A DNA stretch of 64,000 bases from positions 930,001-994,000 of the forward strand of contig NC_081338.1 in NCBI RefSeq assembly GCF_022539665.2, written 5' to 3'. The notes below the pieces were generated by a model. That model had not been told where the DNA came from and did no database searches. It saw only the letters and a program-made list of their open reading frames with translations. The translations under genes and the position numbers were made by a program. Positions 10,346-21,100 of the stretch are shown piece after piece (position 1 is the stretch's first letter; every line of letters begins with the position of its first letter). Source of the DNA: Daphnia carinata. Taxonomy: Eukaryota; Arthropoda; Branchiopoda; Diplostraca; Daphniidae.

Positions 10346-12300
10346 GACTTTTTTAAAATGTATTTAGACTGGCTTCAGTCTACCTCTGATAAGCAGCATC
10401 CATTTTTAATCATCTTTTTGCTCGTAATAAGATAAGATGATGAAACAAGATGATTCCGCTTACCCTACTGTTTGCATTATTTGACCAGCTTTAATATTTT
10501 TATAATACTATGAAATAGATTACAAAATATTCACTGAAGCATTTTCTTGTCTAGATTTTGGTCACCGTCTCCAAATTGCATTCATTGGTTCGAAACATTA
10601 AATATTAATGACCTAATTTTTCTTTTTCTATACATTCCATATTACCTGGTTTCCATAAATAAGCTGAAGTCTAAAACTCTAAGCGGAACTGGGAAAACTG
10701 ATAGAAGATTTTTTTTGTCTTGTATATTATGTGAATTATATTAGTTATAACCTATACGAGGTGGAAGAGGAAAAGAAAGTAGAGGAGGTGATGGGGACTC
10801 CTCCTGTTGTCGAATGTTTGTTTCCCTTTACTGGCATTGCTAAGACTTCTTTTATTCTTTTCTGAATCTGTTCTCGAAATGTTCTTTCTCTAAAGCCGAT
10901 TTGCCTTTCTTCTTGGTATTATTTGAGCGACAAATTATTTTAAACAAGAAACAACAACAAACAAATTTCTGGAAAAGTCAATAAGGATTGGAAAATAGGT
11001 TTGGAATGTAATCTAAAAACGAAACCCATAACGAAGCCTTTCCTAACACGCGCAGGATGTTTTCCCATTTTTCCCTATATGGCTCGTACCCTAATTCTAT
11101 GAATTTTGTTAAAGACTTGCATTTGGGGTCCACAAACAGACTTTGCCGTCAAACCATGAAATGAGTACTGTTGCAACCCATGGGTCGTCTTTGCCAAATT
11201 ACCCCCAAAAAACAAACATTTGGATTTTGGACTGGTAAAAGCAAACTACCATTCATAATTATATCCCATCTTATAATGTACCTACGTTTTTTAATTAGTT
11301 ACAATTTTCGAAATTTGTATTTATAAGAAGAACTACTTAAATCGAAAATAAAAAACCCTTTGAAGTTGCGGCTTCGCCGGGCCACAGGAATCACTGATCC
11401 AGCTGGATTATCTCCTAAGCTCTCCGCTAGTCACGGTAAGCTTTGTTTTAGTCGGCTTGGCTGTGTGGACATCATCCTGATCAGCCCGAAAATTCATCTA
11501 CCACCCCCGGCGCCAGAGAACAGCAGACGGCCATCCAGACCGCCCAGATTTTTCCATGCCTGCATTCCGCCCAATCATGTTTCCGTGATCGCCAGGGAAA
11601 AACTTCAGTACTTTAGTTCAAGGTATCGAGTACCCGGCACGGATGGAACCCTAGGTTGGGTTGTGGAAGAGTATCATAATAACGTTTGCTACTAAGTAGC
11701 CTACTCTTCGTTGGACCAACTTACAAAGTTCATAGTCTGTATGATGTCGCATGCATATGTGTTTTTAAGTGGTCGACACAATTTGTTTCGGATTAATCGC
11801 TTATTAGTCGTATTTCCTTACGGTCCGGCACCAATGTAAGTATTGGCATATTCCGCAAGTGTTATGAAGTGTTCCACACAATTTGTTTCGATTTTATCGA
11901 TTATTAAGCCCACAACGTTGATTTTACCCTATTTATTTGCGGAATCTTATACCCTATTATTGCCGAATGCAAATTATTGTGCGTAGCAACATTCCATCGG
12001 GTAGTGCGTAAGACTGACAACATATCGTGTTAATGTTGGAATTTGAATGCAAGGCTTTATGTGAATTTCAAAAAATACATCATTTGGCTAACCTTTAGGA
12101 CACCGGCTAGAGCGATCCAAATGTTAAGGCAAGCTGTCTCATGCCAATACACCAGGCAAGGGAACAGACACAATCATCTATAACATCATGTCATAGTAAG
12201 TGCTATAAAAAGAATTAGTAATGATGGTAGTTATCAAAGATTCATCTGTTGACACTTAAGCTGTACTAAAATAGCAAGCAATGTTGTTCCCTGCACTCTG
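10346..12300. other. No recognised gene
   Basis: Mostly AT-rich sequence. A 111-codon frame at 11360-11695 has proline- and serine-rich text but no family signature and no ATG at its first codon that I can support. Two similar 33-base passages ('cacacaatttgtttcg..tatcg.ttatta') occur near 11765 and 11875. It could contain the decayed 5' part of the BEL/Pao copy that follows, but I cannot show that. Confidence 0.5.
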
Positions 12301-12309
12301 GGATTCCCT

Positions 12310-13940
12310 CATGAAGGACCCCAGTTTCTGAATCTAGACCCGTCAGAATGGTATACTCGGGAAGAAATTACGGAGCAAGAAAAACGGGATGTAAACGTTA
12401 TTCGTATCCTGGCAGTAGAAACGGAAGATAAAAACCACGTCATCGATCGATGTGTCACCCGGTTTTCCAGTCTGGTGAAACTCCAACGAGTTCTAGCTTG
12501 GAGTAAAAGATTTACTACAAACGCTTGGGCAAAACTACTTTGCGAGAAACTCATGGTCGGGTTGCTAGGAGCAGAAGAAATGGTGACTTCGTTGGTATTA
12601 TGCATCAAACGTACGCAGGAATTGGCTTTTATTGAAGAACTCTACGCCCTTCGCAAGAATCTGGAATTGCCACTCAGATCCAAATTTCGCATCTTCAAGC
12701 CCTTCTTGGAAGAAGTCGGGCAGTTGAGAGTACGTGGACGTATACTTCACGTGCCAATTGATTACGCAATAAACACCCCATACTCCTTCCAGCTACTCAA
12801 CTTTTAACAAGAAGGATAATTTAGGATTATCACATTAGACATATCCATGTCAAGACCGAGAGATTGCTGACTGACTTACGTTCCCGCTATTGGATACTTT
12901 CTGGACGCAAGGTGGTAAAATCTTTAATCAACAACTGCTGGCCTTGCAAGCGCACGTCATCGAAGCCTAGCCCTCCATTGATGGCTTCACCACCAGTACA
13001 CCGTTTAACACCTTATCTGCCGGCGTTCACGTACGCCGGAATTGATTACTTTGGACCTTTAACTGTAGGAGTTGGTGGAAGAGGAAGATGACATGAAAAA
13101 CGCTGGGTTAGTCTATTCACCTGCCTGACGACACGAGCTGTCCACCTGGAAATAGCCAACGGGCTTAGTATGGAGGATTTCCTACTCTGGATCTCTCGTT
13201 TTGTCAGCCTGCGCAGAAAACCGAAGATTGTTTACAGTGACAATGGAACAAACTTTGTCGCCGCCGAGCAGGAATTGCGACAGGCCTTAGAAGAAATTGT
13301 TACTAGACACGAAGAGCTTCAGACGATAATGGCCTGTCAACAAGTAGAGTGGCACTTCTCTCCACCCCACGGACCCCACTTTGGTGGTGCTTGGGAAAGA
13401 ATTGTACAGTCTTGCAGGCGGGCAATGAAGACCAGCATAGGAAATTGCCTAGACACAGACCAAGTATAACGGACCATCGTTGTTGAAGTGGCCGCTCTGT
13501 TAAACGCCCGGCCGTTAACGCACTTAAGCATGGATCCATAAGATCCGGATCCCTTAACGCCCAATCACTTCCTATACCGTGGAGCTCGGCCGTACTTGCA
13601 AGGCTTGCCGTTAAGTTGCCGTGGCTTTGTAGTTTCTGCCAAGCTATTCTCCAACACTTTTGGAATAGATGGCTACGTGAATACCCACAATTAACAGAAA
13701 GAAAAAGGTAAGAAAATAGGCCTAACGTCACCTTGGGAGATCTGGCGCTTGAAATCTGGCCGTTGGGCAAAGTGCTTGAAGTTATTCCCAGTCCTATTCA
13801 CAATGTTGTTCGAGTAGTGAAAGTGAAGCTCAGTAACCATCCAAGACCATGCATTCGTCCTTTGGCTAAACTATGTATTATGGTTACGGAAAAAGATGAA
13901 GAAGTTTATGCAAAGGAAGAGAAAACGAGTCTGCAATAGT
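12310..13940 (+). mobile_element. BEL/Pao LTR retroelement fragment (integrase end)
   Basis: Only the 3' part of a Pao-type pol is present: the pre-integrase linker, the zinc-binding domain, the catalytic core and the C-terminal DUF5641-like tail. RT and protease are absent upstream and no LTR is recognisable downstream. Similarity to element B starts only ~150 bases after its end, so this is a truncated copy joined to truncated element B. Confidence 0.85.
12316..13939 (+). pseudogene. BEL/Pao integrase (pol C-terminal part)
   Basis: The frame opens with 'GPQFLNLDPSEWY', the linker seen before Pao integrases. The zinc-binding part follows at 12864-12990 ('LTDLRSRYWILSGRKVVKSL', then 'CWPC'), and the core begins at 'FTYAGIDYFGPLTV' (first catalytic aspartate). 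At 13220-13260 'KIVYSDNGTNFVAAEQEL' holds the second aspartate, and 'WHFSPPHGPHFGGAWERIVQ' is the Pao-type glutamate region. The tail at 13733-13939 ('GDLALEIWPLGKVLEVIPSP') resembles the C-terminal domain of BEL integrases. Stops at 12805-12807 and 13089-13091 and frame changes near 13090 and 13470-13730 make it non-functional. Confidence 0.9.
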
Positions 13941-14108
13941 GTAAACAACGTAGAAAATCGCAACTTAAACCCTGGTGGAGGATTCACTAAGCTACGCGCC
14001 ACCCATATTCAAGTTCAAATAAAGGGCAGAAATCCGTTTTTCCCGGTTTGAAACCTAAAGTGCAGACAGATAATACCCAGGTAGGTAAATTAAGATCGAA
14101 TCCTGCTT

Positions 14109-14651
14109 ATGAGGAAGTGGCTCCATTTGGTAAGAGACAAGGACCTCTTCGGCTTTGTTCCCAGAGAGACGACACTCGACAGCGAGGAGGAAGGACAATA
14201 CGAGTTTCTCATCCTCGAAATATTAGAATTTTCGACCCGTCTGGAGGAAATTTTGTTGGACTTCCAGCTGACACTTCTCACGAGCATATTAAACCTAGTC
14301 TCGTTCCTAAGAAAGCAACAATTAATAACCAGCTTGGAACCACTGCTACTGGAACTGATTATAGGTCGGGAACAGATTGACCCACTTCCGGAGAGTAACA
14401 CGGCCGTGCCCAGACTACCAAACAATTGAAACAGTTGCTATCATCCATTCAGGAAAACTGGGAAGAACTAAAGACCACTCCAGCTCGTCCGACATCGCCG
14501 CAACAGAAAAAAAGCGTCAGACAGGACGACTACGATTCCGAAACCGTCGATACAATTAGCTGATCAAAACTTTGGCGAATCCCGACCAATTTCGAACCGC
14601 ATTCCAGGCACCCCGCAAACTCACCATCGCAGAGCTCCGAATTCCCCTATA
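14109..14651 (+). pseudogene. ORF0 of element B (upstream of gag), truncated
   Basis: The frame aligns with the minus-strand ORF0 of B' (64000-63217): shared text includes 'LFGFVPR' and a helical stretch with 'LEEILL' and 'LASYIKKLQLI' / 'LVSFLRKQQLI' equivalents. After a frame change near 14430 it continues with basic and serine/threonine-rich sequence and ends at the TAA at 14649-14651, 18 bases before the gag ATG at 14670. I do not recognise the protein. It could be a matrix-like or leader protein. The N-terminus is lost at the junction with the BEL/Pao fragment. Confidence 0.6.
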
Positions 14652-14669
14652 ACATTTTTTACCAACAAC

Positions 14670-15990
14670 ATGGCTTACGCTTACTCTCCTACCAGAGCAG
14701 ACACTGTGAATGATTTAAAGATTCGCAAAACAACCAGCATACCTTTTCACGTAAACAACTACTCCCTCTTTTTTCCGGAAGCCCAATTTCTCGTTTTGAT
14801 TTTTTGCTGGAATTATTTGAGAGCATAGTTGATGGGGCAGGATGGTCTGAAGGTAAAATTATTCAGATGCTGCGTGCAAAATTAACAGATAAAGCTTTTT
14901 CAGTCATACAACCCATATTCAAAAAGCATCCATACGACTATGATTCCAGTAAAGAAGCTTTGCTTGATCACTTCCACGGGGATGAAAATGTTGATGTGTA
15001 CATTAAGAAATTCAGTAAAGCTAAACGTAAGCCTGGGGAAAAGATTATAGATTATGCTCATCGTTAACAGGAAATTTTCAAAAGGGCATATCCTGAGGGT
15101 TATAAAGAAAAAGCCTTTGCAGTCATTCTCATGCAGAAATTTGTTGAGGGATTAGACTCGAAATTACAAAACAAAGTTCGATATAAGGATTTTAAAGATT
15201 TTACCGAACTCGTAGCAGCAACACGCGTTTATGCCGTTCGGATGTAAGCTTTAGAAACAGACCGCGAAAAGCATGAATTTGTTGGGGCAATTGACGAGTC
15301 ATTTGGCACAAACGATTCAGAATTAAAAGGACTTAAGCAAATGTTGATTGATCAGAAGGAAATTGTAAGCCGTGCCGTTGCCAATATTTGCCATAGCCAT
15401 AAGCAAGAGGATAATCCAAAGTCAGAGAAAGAGGAGATTAAGGATGTTCACGAATTCACACATGCTGTAAAACAACTCCAACAGGATAAGAAGGACTATT
15501 CCCCTGCTACACCAGGCGCTCCCTATAGGAAACAACTTTCGTTCCAATCTAATAACGCCAATCAATATAGAAACTGGAGGCCTCCCCAGTATCGCCCCAA
15601 TAATAATTCTAATTCTTACCAATACCAACCTGCTAGATTTCCAAATAGACCTGCGCCATTCACACCCTCTTTCTCGAGGCCACCTAACAATAATATTAAG
15701 AGGTCAGATCAGCAGACAGTAACTTATAATTTTTATGGTTACTGCGGACACACTCAGTCCAATTGTCGTCAATTTCAGCGTCACAATCTGAAACAAGCCT
15801 CCAATCTGCTATTCTTGTCGCGAAATCGGGCATAAACCTAATAATTGTCCGAAATATAAAAACTCACAAAGACCTAATATTCCAGGTCCCCCTCAGCGTC
15901 AGGTAAATCAATAAATATCAACTGTAGCTTCGGATCAGTTGATAAAGAGCCTCATATCAAATCTCGACAAGTCGCAAAGTTAACCACTAT
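14670..15990 (+). pseudogene. gag of element B (capsid and zinc knuckle)
   Basis: The start ATG at 14670 gives 'MAYAYSPTRADTVNDL', matching the B' gag start at 63193. After a frameshift near 14790 the capsid-like Retrotrans_gag text follows: 'FESIVDGAGWSEGKIIQMLR', 'LLDHFHGDENVDVYIKKFSK', 'AKRKPGEKIIDYAHR'. In-frame stops occur at 15065-15067 and 15245-15247. A glutamine/asparagine- and proline-rich linker leads to a zinc knuckle near 15730-15780 ('FYGYCGHTQSNCRQFQ'), whose first cysteine reads Tyr. B' keeps a second CCHC knuckle (see 61828-62160), so the protein probably had two. Confidence 0.85.
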
Positions 15991-16640
15991 AACGAATGAA
16001 TCGACCACAAGAATACCGTTGCAAATTTTTCAGATCCCGTTACAGGCATTATTTGATACAGGCGCATCTAAAAATATTATTCATGAGAGATTATTTAATA
16101 AGTTTCCCCCTAGAGGTCAAGTGATCTGCAGTCAGCTTGATTTCGATTTATATGCTATATGCTGGGAGGAGTTAATTTACCCGTACGATACGGAGAATCA
16201 GTTTTCAAACAAGAATTTATTATTACTAACGGTGTTGCTGAAGACTGTATCCTTGGATGGGATGCAATCCAGAAGCACGGATTTCGGCTTGGCGGAGAAG
16301 CCAGGAGCATTTATTTACAAGGGATGAGCAGGGATCAGCCATCTCTAGGGTACCGGACATGGCAGTTGCTGCGGTCAAAAAGACGACGTCATCTCGTCAG
16401 ACGTCGACAGTAATTGCAGCGCAGATGAATGGTTGGTGAATGAAGATGAATGGTTCATTTCCGTATGTCCTCCCTAATACAGCATTTATATTTACCCCAG
16501 CAAACGATTTGCCAGCAGGCATTTATGTTGAAGAATTTATTGGAAATGTATCGGGAGATGGAACTTATAAAATTGTGGTCGACAATCATTCATTGTATCA
16601 AATCAAAGTTCCTAGAAACACTACTCAGGCGTAATTGAAA
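15990..16640 (+). pseudogene. Protease region of element B
   Basis: The frame at 16019 carries 'IFQIPLQALFDTGASKNIIH', where DTGA is the retropepsin active site. The following 'QVICSQLDFDLY' and, in a second frame, 'NGVAEDCILGWDAIQKHGF' correspond to the middle and C-terminal part of the domain (compare B' at 61752-61453). The frame shifts around 16150 and again near 16320-16440. The stretch at 16440-16634 ('FPYVLPNTAFIFTPANDLPA') links protease to RT. Confidence 0.85.
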
Positions 16641-16824
16641 TAATTGATAACGTTATCGAAAAACTTTCCTTAGCGAAATTGGAAGATAACCCTAAAGCAG
16701 AAGCTGGGCCAGTCTTAATTACAGATGTAGACTCTGAGTTTCAAGCACCGCTCTCAAAATTGTTAAATGACTTGACTTGACTGAGATTCAGAATTAGGAA
16801 ACAAAAACCTTATAAAATACACGA

Positions 16825-17767
16825 TTGATACACAAGGACGAGGCCATTAGACAATTAGGCCTCATTAGACAACGCACATACAGAGTAACATATAACCAAA
16901 GGAAATTATTAGATGATAAAATACAGGAAATGCTTGATGCAGATGTAATTCAATATTCGCATTCTCCATGGGCTTCACCCGTGGTTTTAGTTGAAAAGAA
17001 GTGTGGAGAAGTAAGATTTTGCGTTGATTATAGGAAATTAAATAGTATTGCGAAAAAAGGTTCATTCCCTATGCCTAGGATAGACGAAACGTCGGATAAA
17101 TTATATGGAAAGAAATTTTTTCGATTTAGCTTCAGGTTATTGGCAGATTCAAATTGATGATCCAGCTATCGAAAAAACAGCGTTTGTGGTAGAAAACAAC
17201 CTCTACTAATTTAAACGTATGGCATTTGGCTTGTGCAATGCACCTACCTCATTCCAATGACTAATGAATTATGAACTGAAAGACGTGTTAGGCAGTAAAG
17301 CATTAGTTTATTCGGATGATGTGATAATCTTTTCAGACACTTTCGGAGATTATCTACGTGATATTCGAGAAATTTTTGATTTATTACGAAATGCCAGTCT
17401 AAAATTAAAACTCAAGAAATGCCAGTTCATTAAACATACAGTAAATTACCTAGGACATGTAATATCGACCGACGGTATGAAGCCTGATCCGAGCAAAATT
17501 GATAAAAGAGTCAATTATAAAACACCTGTTTCGGTAGATGAAGTCAGATCATTTCTTGGATTAGCTGGATATTAGATAAGATTTATTAAAGATTTTGGAT
17601 CAATTGTTAAGCCGTTAACTCGATGAACTCATAAAGATTTTACCGGAAAGCCTTTTAATTGGGGGAACAATTTGCTTTTGAGAAATTGCGCAATTCTCTA
17701 GTAACACCACCAGTTCTTGCTTACCCCAATTTCAATGGGAAATTTTTACTTTACCGATGCATGAGAT
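16825..17767 (+). pseudogene. Reverse transcriptase and start of RNase H, element B
   Basis: RT fingers read 'HSPWASPVVLVEKKCGEVRF' followed by 'CVDYRKLNSIAKKGSFPMPR'. A frameshift in a T run near 17117 breaks motif A (the aspartate codon survives in the other frame). The catalytic box near 17311 reads 'VYSDDVIIF' (YSDD). In-frame stops lie near 17205 and 17260, and again at 17573-17575. RNase H opens at ~17740 and is cut by element C after 17767; it resumes at 25606. Confidence 0.87.
17764..17767 (+). repeat. Target-site duplication of element C, left (AGAT)
   Basis: The four bases AGAT directly precede the 5' LTR of element C and recur at 25602-25605 directly after its 3' LTR. Removing C and one copy rejoins the RNase H text of element B, which confirms the insertion site. 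Confidence 0.92.
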
Positions 17768-18015
17768 TGTCGCGACTATCGAATCGGACGCGCTCCAATT
17801 CCAGTCGTCCGCCCCACATCCGCCGGGATTTATCGTCGTTACATGAGATAGGTGTGACCGGACGGTCACCGGATCCCATCCGGCGGGATTTGACCCATCG
17901 ACTGTGTTGTGGGCGGCTGGCGGGCACAATTCTAGTTAGTCTTTTGGACACTGTGGTAGCGTGTAGACCTTGAATACACTCCTTGACTCTGAGCTTTTAA
18001 GGCGAGTACGCGACA
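17768..18015 (+). repeat. 5' LTR of element C
   Basis: 248 bp, starting TG and ending CA, with short inverted ends TGTCGCG / CGCGACA. It differs from the 3' LTR at one base. It holds two related 'ccgccgggattt' / 'ccggcgggattt' segments around a 'gaccggacggtcaccgg' inverted motif. 'cttttaagg' near the end may act as a TATA-like or polyadenylation-region signal; no canonical TATAAA or AATAAA is seen. Confidence 0.95.
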
Positions 18016-18017
18016 AA

Positions 18018-18029
18018 TGGTGGAGATGC
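18018..18029 (+). promoter_or_regulatory. Primer-binding site of element C
   Basis: TGGTGGAGATGC begins two bases after the 5' LTR. It starts with TGG, complementary to a tRNA CCA end. Element D has the same 12 bases directly after its 5' LTR (45871-45882), so both use the same tRNA primer. I do not assign the tRNA. Confidence 0.85.
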
Positions 18030-18112
18030 AGGCCCTTTAGAGGTGTTTCTTTGAAGGGTAACGAGTGCGTACTTTTCCTTTTGAGCTCCGGCGTTTTTTC
18101 TTTTTGGTGTTG

Positions 18113-21100
18113 ATGTCCAGTGGAAGGGGTGGACAGGCTACAGTGCGGTGTCGTTTGGGCAGTCGACGTTTGCGAGGGCTGCCGCCACTCGCGGAAAACG
18201 TAGCGGGTGGGTCGATGGACTCCTGTGATTGGGACAATTCGCAGACGGAAGTCGAAAGTCGCCAGGTGGGTCGTGGGCGCGGTCGCTTGCAAGACAGCGG
18301 GTTAGGCGTGGACATTTCGCACGTCGCGGGGGAGGTACGTGACGCGAATAGTGTGTTGGGTGTGTCGGCTTTCGGTTCACCGGGACGGGACGACGAGCCG
18401 GGGGACGGAGACGGTGACCTTGAGGGTCCGGCTGACAACGTTCTCCCTTCGCCGGACCAGCCGGCGCCGGACATTCCAGAGGAGCTGCACCCACGCGCCC
18501 CCGAGATGGCGGTGGCGCGGCCGCAGCTGCAGTTCAGGGCCCCGCCCGTGTTCACGGGCAAGGAGGGGGACGATGTGATTGACTGGCTTTCGCGATACGA
18601 GGCAGCGGGGAACATTAACCGCTGGTCGGATGACGACTTACGAATCAACTTGGAGATGTATCTGGAAGACACAGCCAGGAACTGGTTCCTGTGCCTCGAC
18701 AATAGGCCTACAACCTGGCGTGACGAGGCACCCCGGGCTGGGCATCTAGGACAAGCCGCTCCGGGGTTGAGGACCCTTTTTTTGAGGGCATTCCTGAATG
18801 GCAGCCAGGCCATCTTTCAGGAAAACAGGTTACGCAGGCGTATACAGCAGTTCGATGAGTCGCCCATCGATTACTTCTATGACGTCCTGAAATTATGCAG
18901 AACGGTGGACCCGGATATGACAGAAGCGGCGAAAGTCGAGCATTTGTATCGTGGTTTGAAACCGATTATAGTTGAGCGAATTTGTCCTTTCAATCCTAGG
19001 ACCAGCGCGGAGTTTTTGGAATGCCTGCGGCGACAGGAGGAAGCAAAGGTGCGCACCTATCGTAGCGATCGAGCAGCTTCCCCCTTGCCAGCGGTGGATC
19101 GTGGCGTGCCGCTTGCCGCCTTGCCTCCTGCCGGAGATACGAACCGTGAGCTCTTACAGGCCATACGCGATCTGCACGACCAGGTGGCTAAGCTCACCAT
19201 GCAACAGCAGTCCCGCGGGAGGAGACCAGCCACGCAGAGTCGCCCGAGCGGTCGCACGTCGGACGGGCGTACGATCTGCTACCAATGTGAGCTGCCGGGG
19301 CATATCGCCAGGAACTGTCCCAGCAGGCAGGGTCGGGATCAGACCGATGCACGACCGGATCAGTCGACTGCCAGAGAGCCCGCTCAGGTGCATTTTGCCC
19401 CGGTTCGGGCCCTGACCACGCGCATGGACGAAAACTTGGGAGTCAGCGGTTCGACGTCAACCGTCCAGATGCTGTGTATCCCTACCGCAGGAACGATGGT
19501 CACTAAGCGTATGGCGTGCCACGGCGAGCCGGTCGACGCCGTAATTGACACTGGGGCTGCCGTCACTGTCGTCTCCCCGCGATTGGCGGCCAGCCTTCTC
19601 TGCGTCGTGGTCCCATGGCACGGTCCACGAGTTCTGCTCGCCAACGGTACAGAAGCGGTGAATTTGGGCGCAACTTACCTGGAGGTCAGCGATGGAGCGC
19701 TGACGGCGAGGGGGACCGCCGTTGTCCTGGAAATGAAGGGAATGGAGCTCCTGCTTGGGAACGACTTCCTCCAACAATTCGAAAGTCTGAGGGTCCAGTA
19801 TCGGCAGGACCAGGAGCCCCTCATCAGCTTAGGTGAGCTTCCACTGAGGGCAATCACGCTGGAGAGCGAGTCCCTCGGGCAGCGAGTGGTCAGGGTGAAG
19901 GAAGAATCCTGCGTCCCGGCTCGCTCGACTACGGAGGTGGAGGTTACGGCAGAGGGAGGGCCCTACGAGCAATGGCTGTTGGAACCGGCGGAGAAACTGT
20001 TGAGCACCCGGGGGATGGCGGTTAATCCGGTAATCTTGCGCAATTCGGCCCAGATGTTGGTGCCCGTAACGAACTATACGCCGAAGGAAGCCTGGCTTTC
20101 CCCTGGCACGGCGCTGGGCGAACTAGTGGAGATCGAGGAAACCACCGAGCCGTCGGATGAGCCAAGAGACCACACGGGAGAAGCCAAGAACGACGTTCTT
20201 AATTTTGCCGACCGCATAAACCCAGAGTTAGAGTCAGATAAACGTGAGAATCTGATTGCGATCCTGCTGGAACATCGACATTGTTTCGCCAATACTTCGC
20301 TGGAGCTGGGGCGTTACAAGGCCGTACAACACGCCATTCCCGTAGAGACGCAGGTTCCGCTTCACCAACCGCCCTACAAGAGTGCCTGGAAAGAGCGGGA
20401 ACTAATTCAACGGCAAGTGGATGAGATGTTGGCTCAGGGAATCATAGAGCCTTCCGACAGCCCCTGGTCTTCACCCGTGGTGCTGGTCAAAAAGAAATGC
20501 GGAGGTTGGCGTTTCTGCGTTGACTACCGTAGGTTGAACCACGTCACTGTGAAGGACGTGTACCCTCTACCTCGGATTGATGACGCTTTGAGCCGTTTGA
20601 CCGGTTCCCAGTTCTTTTCCAGCATGGATCTCCAGTCCGGTTACCACCAGATCGAGCTTAAGCCGGAGGATCGCCCGAAGAGTGCATTCGTCACTGCGGA
20701 TGGGCTGTGGCAGTTTAAGGTCATGCCTTTCGGCCTAACTTCCGCGCCCGCTACGTTCCAGAGAGCCATGGATTTTACCTTGGCTCAGCTCAAATGGCAC
20801 TCCTGCTTGGTGTATCTCGATGATGTCGTGGTGTACGCCCAAACCTTTGAAGAGCATGGCAAGAGACTCAGCCAGGTGTTGGAGCATCTTGGAGCGGCTG
20901 GTCTCAAGATTAAACTGAGTAAATGTCGATTCGGAGAGTACCAGTTAAAGGTGCTGGGTCATGTGGTGAGTGCGACAGGTATCGCACCCGACCCCGACAA
21001 AATATTGGCAGTACAGCAATTTCCAGCACCGGACGAGACCCATACGGTATCCCAAAAAATTAAAGCAGTACAATCTTTTCTAGGCCTCTGCTCTTATTAT

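Noticed and set aside
11360-11695. 111-codon open frame before the BEL/Pao fragment
   Set aside because: It has no recognisable domain, and I could not link it to the BEL/Pao gag or RT that should lie upstream.
18065-18112. Upstream extension of the element C polyprotein by 16 codons
   Set aside because: It begins at a GTG, which is not expected in an animal element; ATG at 18113 matches the start context of element D.
18037-18813. 258-codon minus-strand open frame over the start of element C
   Set aside because: Shadow of the GC-rich gag frame; no family signature, and the plus strand has clear gag homology with element D.
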